Shown here one piece after another: positions 19,322-28,691 of a DNA stretch of 64,000 bases (the stretch's first letter is position 1; every line of letters starts with the position of its first letter). The notes beneath the pieces are model-generated. The model saw only the letters and a program-made list of their open reading frames with translations, did no database searches and had not been told where the DNA came from. This DNA is from Anaerolineae bacterium (lineage in GTDB: Bacteria; Chloroflexota; Anaerolineae; Aggregatilineales; JAFGMM01). The stretch lies in NCBI GenBank assembly GCA_027494055.1, contig JAOSJO010000001.1, forward strand, positions 496,001-560,000. Direction: 5' to 3'. Position numbers and translations under genes: made by a program.

Positions 19322-19464
19322 CCTGCGGAGACCGTGAGGGATGAAGTCCCGGTAGGGGCCTGAAGAGCTCCCTGGGAGCTACCAGACCGCCATTTCAGCG
19401 CAGGCGGGAACCCACCGCGTAACGAAGCGAGGGCCTGAGGGTTAGGTACTGAGAGGGTACGGAG
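19322..19464 (+). ncRNA. HEARO-like structured RNA (IscB omega-RNA type), orphan copy
   Basis: This gap folds into a dense set of short helices: GGGA/TCCC (19338-19341 with 19347-19350), GGTAG/CTACC (19351-19355 with 19379-19383) enclosing CTCC/GGAG, CCGCC/GGCGG (19387-19391 with 19403-19407), CGC/GCG (19416-19418 with 19427-19429), AACCC/GGGTT (19409-19413 with 19439-19443), and GTAC/GTAC (19446-19449 with 19457-19460). The wording GAAGTCCC..GTAGGGG..GAAGAGCTCC..GGAGCTAC..GACCGCC..GGCGGGAACCCACCGCG matches what I recall of HEARO, the RNA partner of IscB nucleases. It begins directly after ATGA (19318-19321), the reported HEARO insertion preference. No iscB is adjacent; the downstream gene is pucR-like. 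Confidence 0.6.
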
Positions 19465-21009
19465 ATGTCATCGGTAAGTATCAAACACCTGCTGCGGCTG
19501 GCGTTGCCGCCCGGCTCGCGCCTGCTCACCGGCGACCCGGAGACGCGCATCACCTGGGTGCGCCGGACCAGGGTCCAGCCCCCCGCCTTCCTCAACCTGG
19601 ACCCCGGCGAGTTCGCGCTGCTGAGCATGGAGACGATGCACATGGTGGACGAGCGCCTCACGCTGGTGCGCGTCGTCGAGGCGCTGGCCCAGGTGAAGGT
19701 CGGCGCGATTGGCGTGCAAGGCCCCACGGACCCGGCAGGCGTGGACCGCGCCCACGACCTCAACGTGCCGCTGATCGCGCTCCCTCACGACGTGAGCCTG
19801 ATGGCGATTGAGCGCGCCGTGACGCGCGTGCTGATCGAGCGCGAGACGCAGATCGAGATGCGCGGCCACGAGATCGCGGGCAAGCTGGCCGAGGTCGCCG
19901 CCGAGAACCGGGGCCTGGAGGCAATCCTGCACGCCGTCACCGACACGACCGGCAAGATCGCCATCGTGTACGACGAGTCGGGCGAGCCGCTGGCGCACAC
20001 CGCCGTCTCCGAGGTCCCTCCCTCCCCGTGCAGGAGGTCGAACAGAGCCTGAACGGTCGCGGCAGCGGGACCGAGAGCCGCCTGGGTTACACCGTGCCCC
20101 TCATCGTCGAGGGCAAGCGCGCCGGCTACCTCACGCTGGTCAACGGCGGCCAGTTTGACGACCTGGACCGCGTGACGGTCGAGCGCGGCGCGATGGTCTG
20201 CGCGATGGAGCTTGCCAAGCAGAAAGCCATCGTGGACGCGGAGAATCGCGCGCGCGGCGACTGGGTGCAGCAGTGGCTGGCCGGCAACCCCGAAGACGAC
20301 CGGCGGCTGGCGCACGGCGCGCGGCAGGCCGGCATCGACCTGGAAACGACGTACATGGTCGCGCTGTTCGGCTGTGACGACCCGGAGGCGTGCGCGCGCG
20401 CGCTGGATCTGCTGCGCCACGAGCTGGAGTCGCGCAAGATCGACGGCATTGTGGGCCAGGGGCCGCCCGGCGCGCTGGTGTTCTATCCCATGACGGCCAT
20501 GCAGCGCATCGTTGCAGGTGATCGACGCCATCCGCGACGACCTGAGCGTGCGCCTGGGCAAGCCGGTGTGTTGCGGCGTGGGCCGCCCCGCGCAGGGGTT
20601 GGATGGCCTGCGCCACAGCTACCGCCAGGCCGAGCGCGCGATGCAGATGGGCGCGCAGTTGTGCGATGGCGGCTGCACGATCTACTTCGGCGACCTGGAC
20701 CTCTACCGCCTGCTGCTCTCGGTGGAGGACCGGCAGGAACTGCGCCGCTTCTACGAGGAGTCGCTGGGGCCGGTTGTGGCGTACGACTCGCGCCACGACG
20801 GCGAGCTGACGCGCACGATGGAGGCCTTCTTCGCCAACAACGGCAACCTCGCGCGCACCGCCGACGCGCTCTGCGTGCACCGGAACACGCTCAGCTACCG
20901 GCTGGGCCGCGTCGCAGACATCACCGGGCTGGACCTTGAGGACGCGGAGACCCGGCTGATGCTGCACCTCGCGCTCAAGGTCGGGCGCGTGCTGGAGGCC
21001 ATCACGTAG
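19465..21009 (+). CDS. PucR-family transcriptional regulator; frameshifts at 20024-20027 and ~20510
   Basis: 514 residues after repair. The N-terminal ~140 residues are the PucR sensor domain (SIKHLLRLALPPGSRLLTGD, IGVQGPTDPAGVDRAHDLNV), followed by a helical linker, a GAF-like part, a CdaR/GGDEF-like region, and the C-terminal PucR helix-turn-helix TMEAFFANNGNLARTADALC then VHRNTLSYRLGRVADITGLD. Family members control purine, amino-acid or sugar-acid use in response to small ligands. Indels: a C missing in CCCC at 20024-20027, and one extra base near 20508-20512. Its transcript probably starts upstream of, or within, the HEARO-like RNA, since the ATG follows that RNA at once. Confidence 0.8.
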
Positions 21010-21015
21010 GCCCGA

Positions 21016-23287
21016 CTAACGCCGCCGCCACCACACCCCGACAGTCACCCCCGCCGCCAGCGCCGCAAGTGTAAGCAGCGATAGGGCCGCGCCGAGCGTG
21101 AACGACGCCGGCGCAAAGACCAGCGCGACGGTATGCGTCCCCGGCTCGCCGACGTACACCGCGCGAAAGGCCGTGTTCGCCCGGTAGACGACCGCCGGCG
21201 CGCCGTCCACGGTCGCGCGCCAGCCGGGGTAGTACACCTCGCTCAGCACCAGGTACGCCGGGCCAGCGACATCGATGGTGTACTCCAGCCTGTTCGCCTC
21301 GTAGACGACATTTTCCACGCTGAAGTGCGCGTCCTCCGGCAGCGGGTAGTTGAGCGGCGGGCCGCCCTCCACGTAGGCCAGCGCCGCCGGGTCCCAATCC
21401 GGCGCGTGGATCGCGTCCCACGCCGCCTCCGGGCGCGCCACCACCTCAGCGCGTGGTATCACGTGCGCCAGCGGCAGCGCGCCGGCGTTCTCGTAGACCG
21501 TGAGCGTGGGGTCGTTGTCAAAGGCCGGCGTGAAGGCGGCAGCGTAGGGGTCGCCGGCGGGCGGGTCGTCCTTCGGGCGGATCACGTAACGCGCGCCCAG
21601 ATAGTTGTACGGCGGCGTGCCGCGCTCGCCCACGCTCCAGTAGAAAGACTCGTAGGCCGCCAGCGCGAGCGGGTTGTGGACGCCGTAGATGTCGTGCAGC
21701 CCGTGGAACGCGGCGGCGTCGGGCTGCCAGTCGGGCGCGGCCCCCTCGATGCGGAAGCGGCCCGGCTGCGCGCGCAGCCACGCGACCACGGCGGGGTGGT
21801 CGTATCCGGCGTAGGGGCTGCCCGCGTCGGTCTCGACGCCCGCGCCGGTGGCGACCAGCTCGGCGGCGAGCAGCGCCACCGCGACAAGGCCCACAACCTG
21901 GCGGTCCGCCAGAAAGCCCAGCCGCGCCGGGAGGCGCTGCGCCGCGCTGCCCAGGCGGGGCGCAGCCACGCGCAGCCCCACCGCCGCCAATCCCGCAGCG
22001 GCAAAGTCGAACAGCAGGACGAAACGCGCCGGCGCGCGCAGGCTGTTCATCAGCGGGAGTTCGTACACCAGCCGGTGCAGCGGCGTGGACTGGCCCAGCG
22101 CCATCAGCAGCGCGAGCAGGCCAAACCCGACCCAGAAGCGCGTGAGGCGCGCGCCGCGTGTCTGCCACGTGCCGCGTGTCTGCCACGCGCCGTAGAGCGC
22201 GAACAGCAGCGCAATCGCGCCGAGATAGCCCACCTCGACGCGGTCCCAATCGCCGGTGAAGGCGTCCGGCCCGCGCCCGTAGACCCAGGGCGCGACCAGC
22301 CCGACAAGCGCCGCCGGCGGCAGGCTGAAGCGCGCCGCCTCTTCGTAGCTGATCGACGCGCGCAGCGAGTACGGCGTCAGCTCGGCAGCGGGTAGGAAGC
22401 GCCGCCGCCGCCAGCCCAACCCCGATGACGCCGATCAACGCCGTGAACGCCGCTGCCCGGAGCCGCTCCCGCCAGCCCTCCCGCCAGCGCGCCGCGAGCG
22501 CGTACACGCCAACCGCGCCGACGGTCAGCGCCAGGAAGAGCGTCATCTGCGCGTGCCCGGCAAGCGTCGCCACGCCAAAGAGCGCGCCGCCCGCCGCCGC
22601 CCACGCCAGCCGGGGAGGGGCCGCCAGCCCATGAGCGCACTCACGTCGGCGAGCTGGGGTGGGACACCGGCGGACATCAGCGCACGCCACGCACACAGGA
22701 AGACCAGCGGCAGGTACGCGGCGACCGCGACCAGGTTGAGGTTGCCCTGGTGGGTGACGAACACATCCGAGAGCATGAAGGCGACCGCGCCGAAGAGGGC
22801 GGCAATCTCCTCCCGAAGCCCGCCGTCTGTCGCGGGCGCGCCCCATGAAGGCGCAAGCGCGCGCAGGCACACGTACATGCCCGCACCCGCGAGCCAGAGG
22901 TGGCCGATCACCAGCCACTCCAGCGCCTCGTAGGTGACCGACGGCGCGAGCAGGAACAGGGCGACGTTGGGCGGGTAAAACACGCCGGACTGGTTGTCCG
23001 CGATGAAGGGCGCGCCGCTGTAAAGGTGCGGGTTCCACAGGGGGAGGCCGCCCGCCCTGAGTTCGCGCGCGGCGAAGGCGTAGGTCGGCCAGAGGAAGCT
23101 GGCGAGGTCGCCGCCGCCGTGGGGGGAGCCACATCCCGCCGAAGAGCACCGGCGCGAAGAACACCGCCAGCACGCCCGCCAGCGCGAGCAGCGCGAGCAC
23201 ATCGGCGCGGCGGGCCGGCCGGTAGCGCCACGCCAGCCCGGCGGCGACCGCGACAAGCACGGCAACCAGGGGCAGGCCGGGGAGCAT
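21016..23287 (-). CDS. YfhO-like polytopic membrane protein; three frameshifts
   Basis: Large GT-C-like membrane protein (~756 residues): about ten or more hydrophobic helices, the loop LPLWNPHLYSGAPFIADNQS (NPHxYxGxPF, the hallmark of YfhO/DUF6541-type proteins), later ALGQSTPLHRLVYELPLMNS and a C-terminal soluble domain with VLSEVYYPGWRATVDGAPA, also typical of the family. YfhO members have been linked to glycosylation of teichoic acids or other envelope polymers. Indels: extra C in the run at 23121-23126, one missing near 22613-22623, one extra near 22385-22405. ATG at 23287 overlaps the stop of the transporter gene (ATGA), so translation is coupled. Confidence 0.75.
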
Positions 23288-24702
23288 CAGGTGCGCGGGC
23301 GCGCCGGCGGGGCCGCGTCCTGCGCCGGCGGCGTCGCGAACCGCGCCGCGAATCGCGCCACCTGGCGCGACTGGACCGCTTCCAGGCGCGGGCCGTGCAG
23401 CGGGTAGCGCTCCAGCGCGAAGAGGCTCACACCCAGGCAGACAATCGGGACCACGCCCACCAGGATGCGGAAACCCCAGATCGCCGAGGCCGGCTGCTCG
23501 ATGTAGCCCACGCCTTCAGGCGGCGCGATGTAGCCGCTCAGCGGGAGGATGAAGGTAAACAGGATGCCCTGCACGGCGAAGGCGAGGCGGATGATGGCCC
23601 CGTTCACGCCGAAGTACGCCCCCTCGCGGCGCTGCCCGACGTTGAGTTCGTCCTCGTCGATCAGGTCGGCGAGCAGCAGGTTGTGCGTCATCAACAGCGC
23701 CGGGAAGCCCAGCGCCATCAACAGGATGCCGAGCATTGCGGTGTGAAAGTCCGACGCCAGGAACATCACGACCAGCCCCGGCGCCAGCAGCAGCGACCCC
23801 ACCTGCCATGCCCGCCGGCCGCCGATGCGCTGCGTGATGCGCGTCCACACGAAGAGCATCGGGATGGCGAGCACGAACAGCGCCCCCAGCGCGAAGGTCT
23901 CCTGCGTCGCGGCGTCCATCGTCATGCCGAGCACGACCGCGCCGTCGGTCAGGTGGATGACGTACTTGGCGTAGAAGGGGAACACCGCCACCAGCAGCAG
24001 GAAGATGATCTCTTTGCTCAGGTTGGCGAACATGAACCACAGAAAGGCGCGGTTGGCGAGCGTCACGCGCAGCGACGCGCGCAGGCCGAGGTTCTGTTCC
24101 GGGATGTTGGCCGGGTCCTCGCGGCTGCCGAGGAGCGAGACGAGGAACGACCCGACGGTGACGACCGCGATGATCGCGCCCATTCCGACCCAGCCGAAGT
24201 TGGCGACCAGCACGGCCGGCAGCGCAATCCCGATGATGAGGCCGATCACCGAGAAGCCCTCGCGCAGTCCGGCGACGAACGCGCGCTCGTATTCGCGCTT
24301 GTACATCTCCGGGAAGAGCGCGGTCCAGGCGATGACGATCAGGCTCCAGAGGCCGTCGAAGAGGAAGATGGTGACGAAGAAGTAGACGACCACCAGCGCC
24401 GGGTCGATGCCGCCGGGCGGTGCCCACAGCAGCACGAAGAGCACGCCCAGCGGGATCGCGCCGAAGCGGATGTAGGGGATGCGCCGGCCCCAGCGGGTGC
24501 GCGTGCGGTCGGAGAGGTCGCCCATCAGCGGGTCGTTGATGGCGTTCCACAGGCCGTAGATGAACCAAACGACGCCCACCGTGGCGGCGCTGATGCCGAT
24601 CACGTCGATGTAGAAGAACTGGATGCGGTTGGCGAACGCCTGGTATGAGACGGCGGTGCCCAGCGAGCCGGCGGCGTAGGCAACCTTGTGCCAGGTTTTC
24701 AT
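23287..24702 (-). CDS. GPH-family sugar:cation symporter (MFS, MelB-like)
   Basis: Intact, 471 residues, twelve predicted transmembrane segments. The family signature lies early: NDPLMGDLSDRTRTRWGRRI then PYI, and the second-half LLLADLIDEDELNVGQRREG, which carries the usual GxRxEG motif. GPH transporters import glycosides, uronides or pentosides with Na+ or H+. The substrate is unknown; no glycosidase is next to it, which is unusual. ATG at 24702 with AGGAAA upstream. Overlaps the downstream YfhO-like gene by four bases. Confidence 0.85.
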   Translation of the reverse strand: MKTWHKVAYAAGSLGTAVSYQAFANRIQFFYIDVIGISAATVGVVWFIYGLWNAINDPLMGDLSDRTRTRWGRRIPYIRFGAIPLGVLFVLLWAPPGGIDPALVVVYFFVTIFLFDGLWSLIVIAWTALFPEMYKREYERAFVAGLREGFSVIGLIIGIALPAVLVANFGWVGMGAIIAVVTVGSFLVSLLGSREDPANIPEQNLGLRASLRVTLANRAFLWFMFANLSKEIIFLLLVAVFPFYAKYVIHLTDGAVVLGMTMDAATQETFALGALFVLAIPMLFVWTRITQRIGGRRAWQVGSLLLAPGLVVMFLASDFHTAMLGILLMALGFPALLMTHNLLLADLIDEDELNVGQRREGAYFGVNGAIIRLAFAVQGILFTFILPLSGYIAPPEGVGYIEQPASAIWGFRILVGVVPIVCLGVSLFALERYPLHGPRLEAVQSRQVARFAARFATPPAQDAAPPARPRT

Positions 24703-24813
24703 GGCGTGGTTTCCTCAGGGGATAGTACCGAGTCGCGATGCCGCAATAATGCCCAAAGTCCCGGCAGATGACAAATGCGCGCTGCCCGCCTCAGCGTCCC
24801 GCGCCGGCCCCGG

Positions 24814-25860
24814 TCAGCCGCTGTGCCACACCAGCACGGGCGCTTGCGGGTTGGTCGCGGCGGTCCAGTTGAAGAGCCACTCCGCGTCGGTGAGCGCGAG
24901 GTTCACGCAGCCGTGGCTCTGCGGGAAGCCGAAGCCGTTGTGCCAGAAGACGCCGTGCAGCGCCGAATACCGGTCGAAGTACATGGTCCAGGGGACGTCT
25001 TCGATGTAGTAGTAACCCAGGTGGGTCGCGCGCCCGCTCGTCATGTCGTCGAACGCATAGCGCCGCTCGATGGCGAACAGCCCCTGGCTCGTGGGGTAGT
25101 TGCTGGTCCCGGTCGAGATCAGCGCCGCGAAGACCATCCGGTCGCCCTCGTAGGCGGTCACCACCTGCTCGTACAGGTCGATGGCGATCCAGTGCTCGCC
25201 CGACCCGGCGGGGCGCGGCGCGTGCTTGACGATCCCCACGCGGCGCTGGTGGATCCACCGGTTGGGGCCGATCAGGTACCAGTTCCAGCCGTTGTGCGGC
25301 ACGGCGGCGAAGATGTTGACGCGCTCGTAGCGGTAGACGAGCTGGTCGCTCTGCGGCGGGCCGCCGGGGAAGGGGCTGGTGTAGGTATCCAGCAGCACCC
25401 ACGCCATCGGGTAGGGGAGCGCCCCCGGCAGCGCCACCCCGGTCAGCGCGGAGGGCCGGACGCGCGTGACGCGGTCCGCGCGCACCCACTCCCCCCGGTT
25501 GATTTTGACCCACCCCTCCGGCGCGTCGTCGGCCTGTTCGAGCGACGCGAACGTGTACCCCTTGCCGATGACGCGGACGACCGAACCGCCCGGCGCGTCG
25601 TAGACCGCCGTCCACCCCTAACCTCGACGTACACGCGCGGGTAGAGCGTGCCGACCGCGAGCGGCTGGGCGTTGGGGGACCGGGTAGGCCGCCATCGCGG
25701 CGTCGCAGGCGGGGTCGCTGAGGGTGTCGGCGGTGATGCCCGCGCACGAGGCCGCGGGCGATGCCACATTCGCGGGTGCGGGTGCGGCGGCGTGGCCCGG
25801 CAGGGGGACGGCCAGCGCCACCGCCAGAGCAAGGATCACGGCGGCGGGACAGCGGCGCAT
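24814..25860 (-). CDS. Secreted L,D-transpeptidase (YkuD) with SH3 domain; frameshifts at 25615-25618 and 25674-25678
   Basis: Envelope enzyme that forms 3-3 peptidoglycan cross-links or attaches proteins to the wall. A signal peptide (MRRCPAAVILALAVALAVPL..GHA) starts at ATG 25860 behind GGAGA. Next comes a small SH3-like domain (VRVIGKGYTFASLEQ, GWVKINRGEWVRADRV) and then the YkuD domain with the catalytic motif HGVFWHNGFGFPQSHGCVNL (Cys in HGCVN). Repaired length 348. The G run at 25674-25678 has one base too many, the C run at 25615-25618 one too few. It lies upstream of the transporter on the same strand with a ~110-base gap. Confidence 0.85.
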
Positions 25861-25940
25861 GAGGGGTCTCCTGTGCACTTGCTCGGTCGCGTCAGACCCC
25901 ATCATATCACAACTTGGCTGGCGGGACGCCAGGTTGCGCG

Positions 25941-26453
25941 CTAGCTGGCGTCTTCGAAGCGGTGCCCGGCTTCGGCGTCGGGGTTTTCTTGCAGTAGCGC
26001 CAGCGCGTGCGGCAGCACGGGCAGGATCACGTCCAGGTTCTCGTGGACGGCCCTGGGGCTGCCCGGCAGGTTGACAATGAGCGTGCGGCCCCGGATGCCG
26101 CACACCGCGCGGCTGAGCATGGCGTGTGCCGTCTTCTGGAGGCTGGCGGCGCGCATCGCTTCGGCCAGGCCGGGCGCTTCGCGCTCGATGACGGCGCGTG
26201 TGGCCTCCGGCGTCACGTCGCGCGGCGCGAAGCCCGTGCCGCCGGTAGTGAGGATCAGGTCGAGGCGCGCGTCATCCGCCCAGGCCGCCAGTTGATCGCG
26301 GATCTGCGCCGCGTCGTCGGGGAGCACCAGGTATGAGGCGACCTCCCAGCCGGTCGCCTCATGGATGATCTGCCTGATGAGTTCGCCGCTCTCGTCAGCG
26401 TACACGCCGTGATAGGCGCGCGTGCTGATCGAGAGGATGCCGACCTTCGTCAT
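25941..26453 (-). CDS. MoaB/MogA-family molybdopterin adenylyltransferase-like protein
   Basis: Intact, 170 residues. Compact MoCF-type fold: MTKVGILSISTRAYHGVYAD, the molybdopterin-binding LILTTGGTGFAPRDVTPEAT (TTGGTG..xRD), and LIVNLPGSPRAVHENLDVIL (LPGxP). MogA adenylates molybdopterin before metal insertion; MoaB paralogues are often catalytically equivalent. No other moa genes nearby. Starts 36 bases after the PHP-AlbA gene ends, so it may be the last gene of that transcript. Confidence 0.88.
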   Translation of the reverse strand: MTKVGILSISTRAYHGVYADESGELIRQIIHEATGWEVASYLVLPDDAAQIRDQLAAWADDARLDLILTTGGTGFAPRDVTPEATRAVIEREAPGLAEAMRAASLQKTAHAMLSRAVCGIRGRTLIVNLPGSPRAVHENLDVILPVLPHALALLQENPDAEAGHRFEDAS

Positions 26454-26489
26454 GTGCCTGAGTCCGCGTGATGCGCGCGGCAGCGCCGC

Positions 26490-28214
26490 TCAGTCCTCGT
26501 CGTCTTCGCCCACCAGCGCCGCCCACGAGCCGTGCACGCCGTCGCTCGTGACGCCGTAGTACACGCGCAGGCCGTCGCTGTCGCGCTGCACCAGGTCGTA
26601 GCGGGTCGCGCCGCCGCGCTTGTGCTTCTTCCACAGGCCGATGTCGCCCTGCCACTGCACTTTCGCGGGGTCCACCGGGTTGGATTCCTTCTCGCTGATG
26701 GCGTAGTGCCACAGCCGCCGCGCCGAAGCGCGCGTCACGTTCTTGACGATGTTGCCGTTGCGCAGGTCGCGCATGATGTGGTACTTCGCGCCCTGGCGCT
26801 CCTCCGTGCCGACGATCTCGACGCCGGTGCGCGGCGGCTCCACGCTGCCCACCCTGACCGGCTCCTGGGCGGGGGGCTGTTCCGCTTCGACCTGGGGCTG
26901 CGTGTGCGTCGGGTTGCCCAGCACCAGCCCCACAATCTCGTCGCGCACCGCAAGCGTGGTCTCCGACTCGTCACGGACGTACACCTTGTTGTCGTCGATG
27001 ACGTAGGGCGGGTCGTCGCCGCGCGGCACCTGGATGCGGATCACCATCTTGCCCTGCGTCTCCATGGTGTCGATCTCCACCGGCAGCGCCGGCGCGATGC
27101 GCTTGTCCACCTCGTTGCGCACCGTATCAATCGTGCCCTGGAGGTTGTCGATGCCGACCGGCTTTTCAGCGGGGTTGGCGCTCACGCCCAGGTAGATCGT
27201 GCCGCCGTTTGTGTTGGCGAAGGCGCAGATGTCGGCGACCACGTTGTACAGCCGCCCGCCGCGCCGCGTGGCGCTATCGTGGAAGGCCTGCACAATGCTC
27301 TCGCCCTCCTCGCGCGCCGACTGCACATGGTCGAACGGGGCATGGGTGGCGCGGTAGGGCCGGGTACGCGCGAAGTCGGTGCCCTGGAACATCTCCAGCA
27401 GGGGTGCGAAGCCGCGCTCCGGCAGCAGCACCTCCGTGACGCGGTCGCCCACGCCGAGGTTCTTCTTGGGGTTCTTCGGGTCGGCGTTGATGCGGTGCGC
27501 ATCCGAACCCTGGACGGAGCGCATCGGGCGCGGGTATTCTGGCTTGGAGCCGTCGAAGAAGCGCATCGTGGTGTTGCGACCACGCCGCTCCAGGTCGGTG
27601 ACTTCGAGCGCGTGCAGGTTGCGGTCCTGCGTGTAGGCGATGCGCGTCTGCCCGCCGATGTCGCGCCGCCGGTCGGCGACGCCGTGCGTCGAGTTTGCGT
27701 GCGCCGCAATGACGATGCCGCCGCTCTCGTTGACGACTTCGTAGCAGGTGAGCACGTCGCTTGACGCGCCCACGTCGGAGTTGCCCTCATCGAGCACGTG
27801 CGGCGGCACCCGCAGCGTGAGCAGGATGTGCTCAAGCTCGCGCACCGTAGTCTTCGGAGAGAAGATGCACAGGATGTGGAAGCCGAACGTCGCGGTGAAC
27901 TCAAAACCGGGCAGCACCAGAATCTTGTCCAGCAGGCGGCGGTATTCCTCAAGGCGGTGTTTCTCGTCCGCCTGGATGCGGCCCAGGCGGTCCAGGTAAG
28001 CCAACTGCTCGACCTCGTCCATCATCTCCGCGTAACCGCGCACCGTGTTGTGGTCGGTAAAGGCGATGATGTCCAGGCCGCGCGTCTCCGCTTTGCGCAG
28101 GATGTCCAGGTAAGTGACGCCCTCCTCCTGGTAATCGGCGGAGGCAGGGGTATGCAGGTGTAGGTCCATCAAGAACCACTGGCTCTTGGGACGTCTTCCT
28201 TTCGTGTTTGACAT
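26490..28214 (-). CDS. PHP-domain phosphoesterase fused to AlbA_2/Schlafen-type domain
   Basis: 574 residues, intact. N-terminal PHP metal site: MDLHLHTPASAD, FTDHN, a Glu in VLPGFEFTA, HANSTHG and GSDAH, all as in PHP phosphatases and nucleases. From ~residue 305 a Schlafen/AlbA_2 divergent ATP-binding domain follows: IVQAFHDSATRRGGRLYNVV then ICAFANTNGGTIYLGV and IRIQVPRGDDPPYV..VYVRDESET. The last ~120 residues (ASARRLWHYAI, GDIGLWKKHKRGGATRYDLV) are uncharacterised. PHP suggests hydrolysis of a phosphoester or nucleic acid, AlbA_2 nucleic-acid or nucleotide binding, so a DNA/RNA-directed enzyme is plausible. Downstream of Lon and a receiver protein on the same strand. Confidence 0.7.
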   Translation of the reverse strand: MSNTKGRRPKSQWFLMDLHLHTPASADYQEEGVTYLDILRKAETRGLDIIAFTDHNTVRGYAEMMDEVEQLAYLDRLGRIQADEKHRLEEYRRLLDKILVLPGFEFTATFGFHILCIFSPKTTVRELEHILLTLRVPPHVLDEGNSDVGASSDVLTCYEVVNESGGIVIAAHANSTHGVADRRRDIGGQTRIAYTQDRNLHALEVTDLERRGRNTTMRFFDGSKPEYPRPMRSVQGSDAHRINADPKNPKKNLGVGDRVTEVLLPERGFAPLLEMFQGTDFARTRPYRATHAPFDHVQSAREEGESIVQAFHDSATRRGGRLYNVVADICAFANTNGGTIYLGVSANPAEKPVGIDNLQGTIDTVRNEVDKRIAPALPVEIDTMETQGKMVIRIQVPRGDDPPYVIDDNKVYVRDESETTLAVRDEIVGLVLGNPTHTQPQVEAEQPPAQEPVRVGSVEPPRTGVEIVGTEERQGAKYHIMRDLRNGNIVKNVTRASARRLWHYAISEKESNPVDPAKVQWQGDIGLWKKHKRGGATRYDLVQRDSDGLRVYYGVTSDGVHGSWAALVGEDDED

Positions 28215-28250
28215 TGTCTTTTCTTTGTTTCCTAACTTTCTCGTCCAGGA

Positions 28251-28272
28251 ACAGGGGCCTCAGGCCTCCTGT
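28251..28272. repeat. Imperfect palindrome related to the one at 43397
   Basis: ACAGGGGCCTCAGGCCTCCT then GT, just upstream of the PHP-AlbA gene. Shares the layout and the CCTGTCC right end of the perfect palindrome at 43397-43416. Confidence 0.4.
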
Positions 28273-28316
28273 CCGGGTATTTTGTGTTTTATGTGGCGCG
28301 TGACGCGCCCAGGGGG

Positions 28317-28691
28317 CTAACACGCCCGCCGGTCGATGAGCGCGGTAAAGAGCGCCCCCAGCGACCCCGGCTCGAACGGCTTGATGAGAAACTCGTCCGC
28401 GCCGGCGGCCTTGCACTCTTCGCTTACGTCGAGGCCGGAGGTCATCACGACGGGCAGGTCGGCGAATTCGGGGTCGGCGCGCAGGGCGACCAGCACCTCC
28501 AGACCCTTCACGTCAGCCAGGTGGTAGTCCATCAGCACCAGGTCAGGGGCATCGACACGCGCCCGCTCCATGACCTGGCCGCCGCGCGGGCACAACGCCA
28601 CCTCGAAGCCGTCCATCTCCAGCAGGGTTTGGAGCAGCTTGACCGTCGTGCGGTCGTCATCGACAATCATCACTTTTGGCAAGGCGTTCAT
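28317..28691 (-). CDS. Stand-alone response-regulator receiver domain
   Basis: 124 residues, a single REC domain: acidic pocket VMIVDDD, phospho-acceptor Asp in LVLMDYHL, Thr/Ser in VVMTSG, and Lys in FLIKPFEPG. No output domain, so it would act through protein contact like CheY/SpoT-type single-domain regulators. ATG at 28691 overlaps the Lon stop codon (ATGA) and has AAGGGGG upstream, so it is translationally coupled to lon. No kinase in the operon; the two sensor kinases at 58-62 kb are candidates at a distance. Confidence 0.85.
   Translation of the reverse strand: MNALPKVMIVDDDRTTVKLLQTLLEMDGFEVALCPRGGQVMERARVDAPDLVLMDYHLADVKGLEVLVALRADPEFADLPVVMTSGLDVSEECKAAGADEFLIKPFEPGSLGALFTALIDRRAC

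Noticed and set aside
19322..19464. Group II intron fragment or RNase P/SRP RNA
   Set aside because: No domain V/VI hairpin, no reverse transcriptase, and none of the RNase P or SRP core motifs; the HEARO pattern fits much better.
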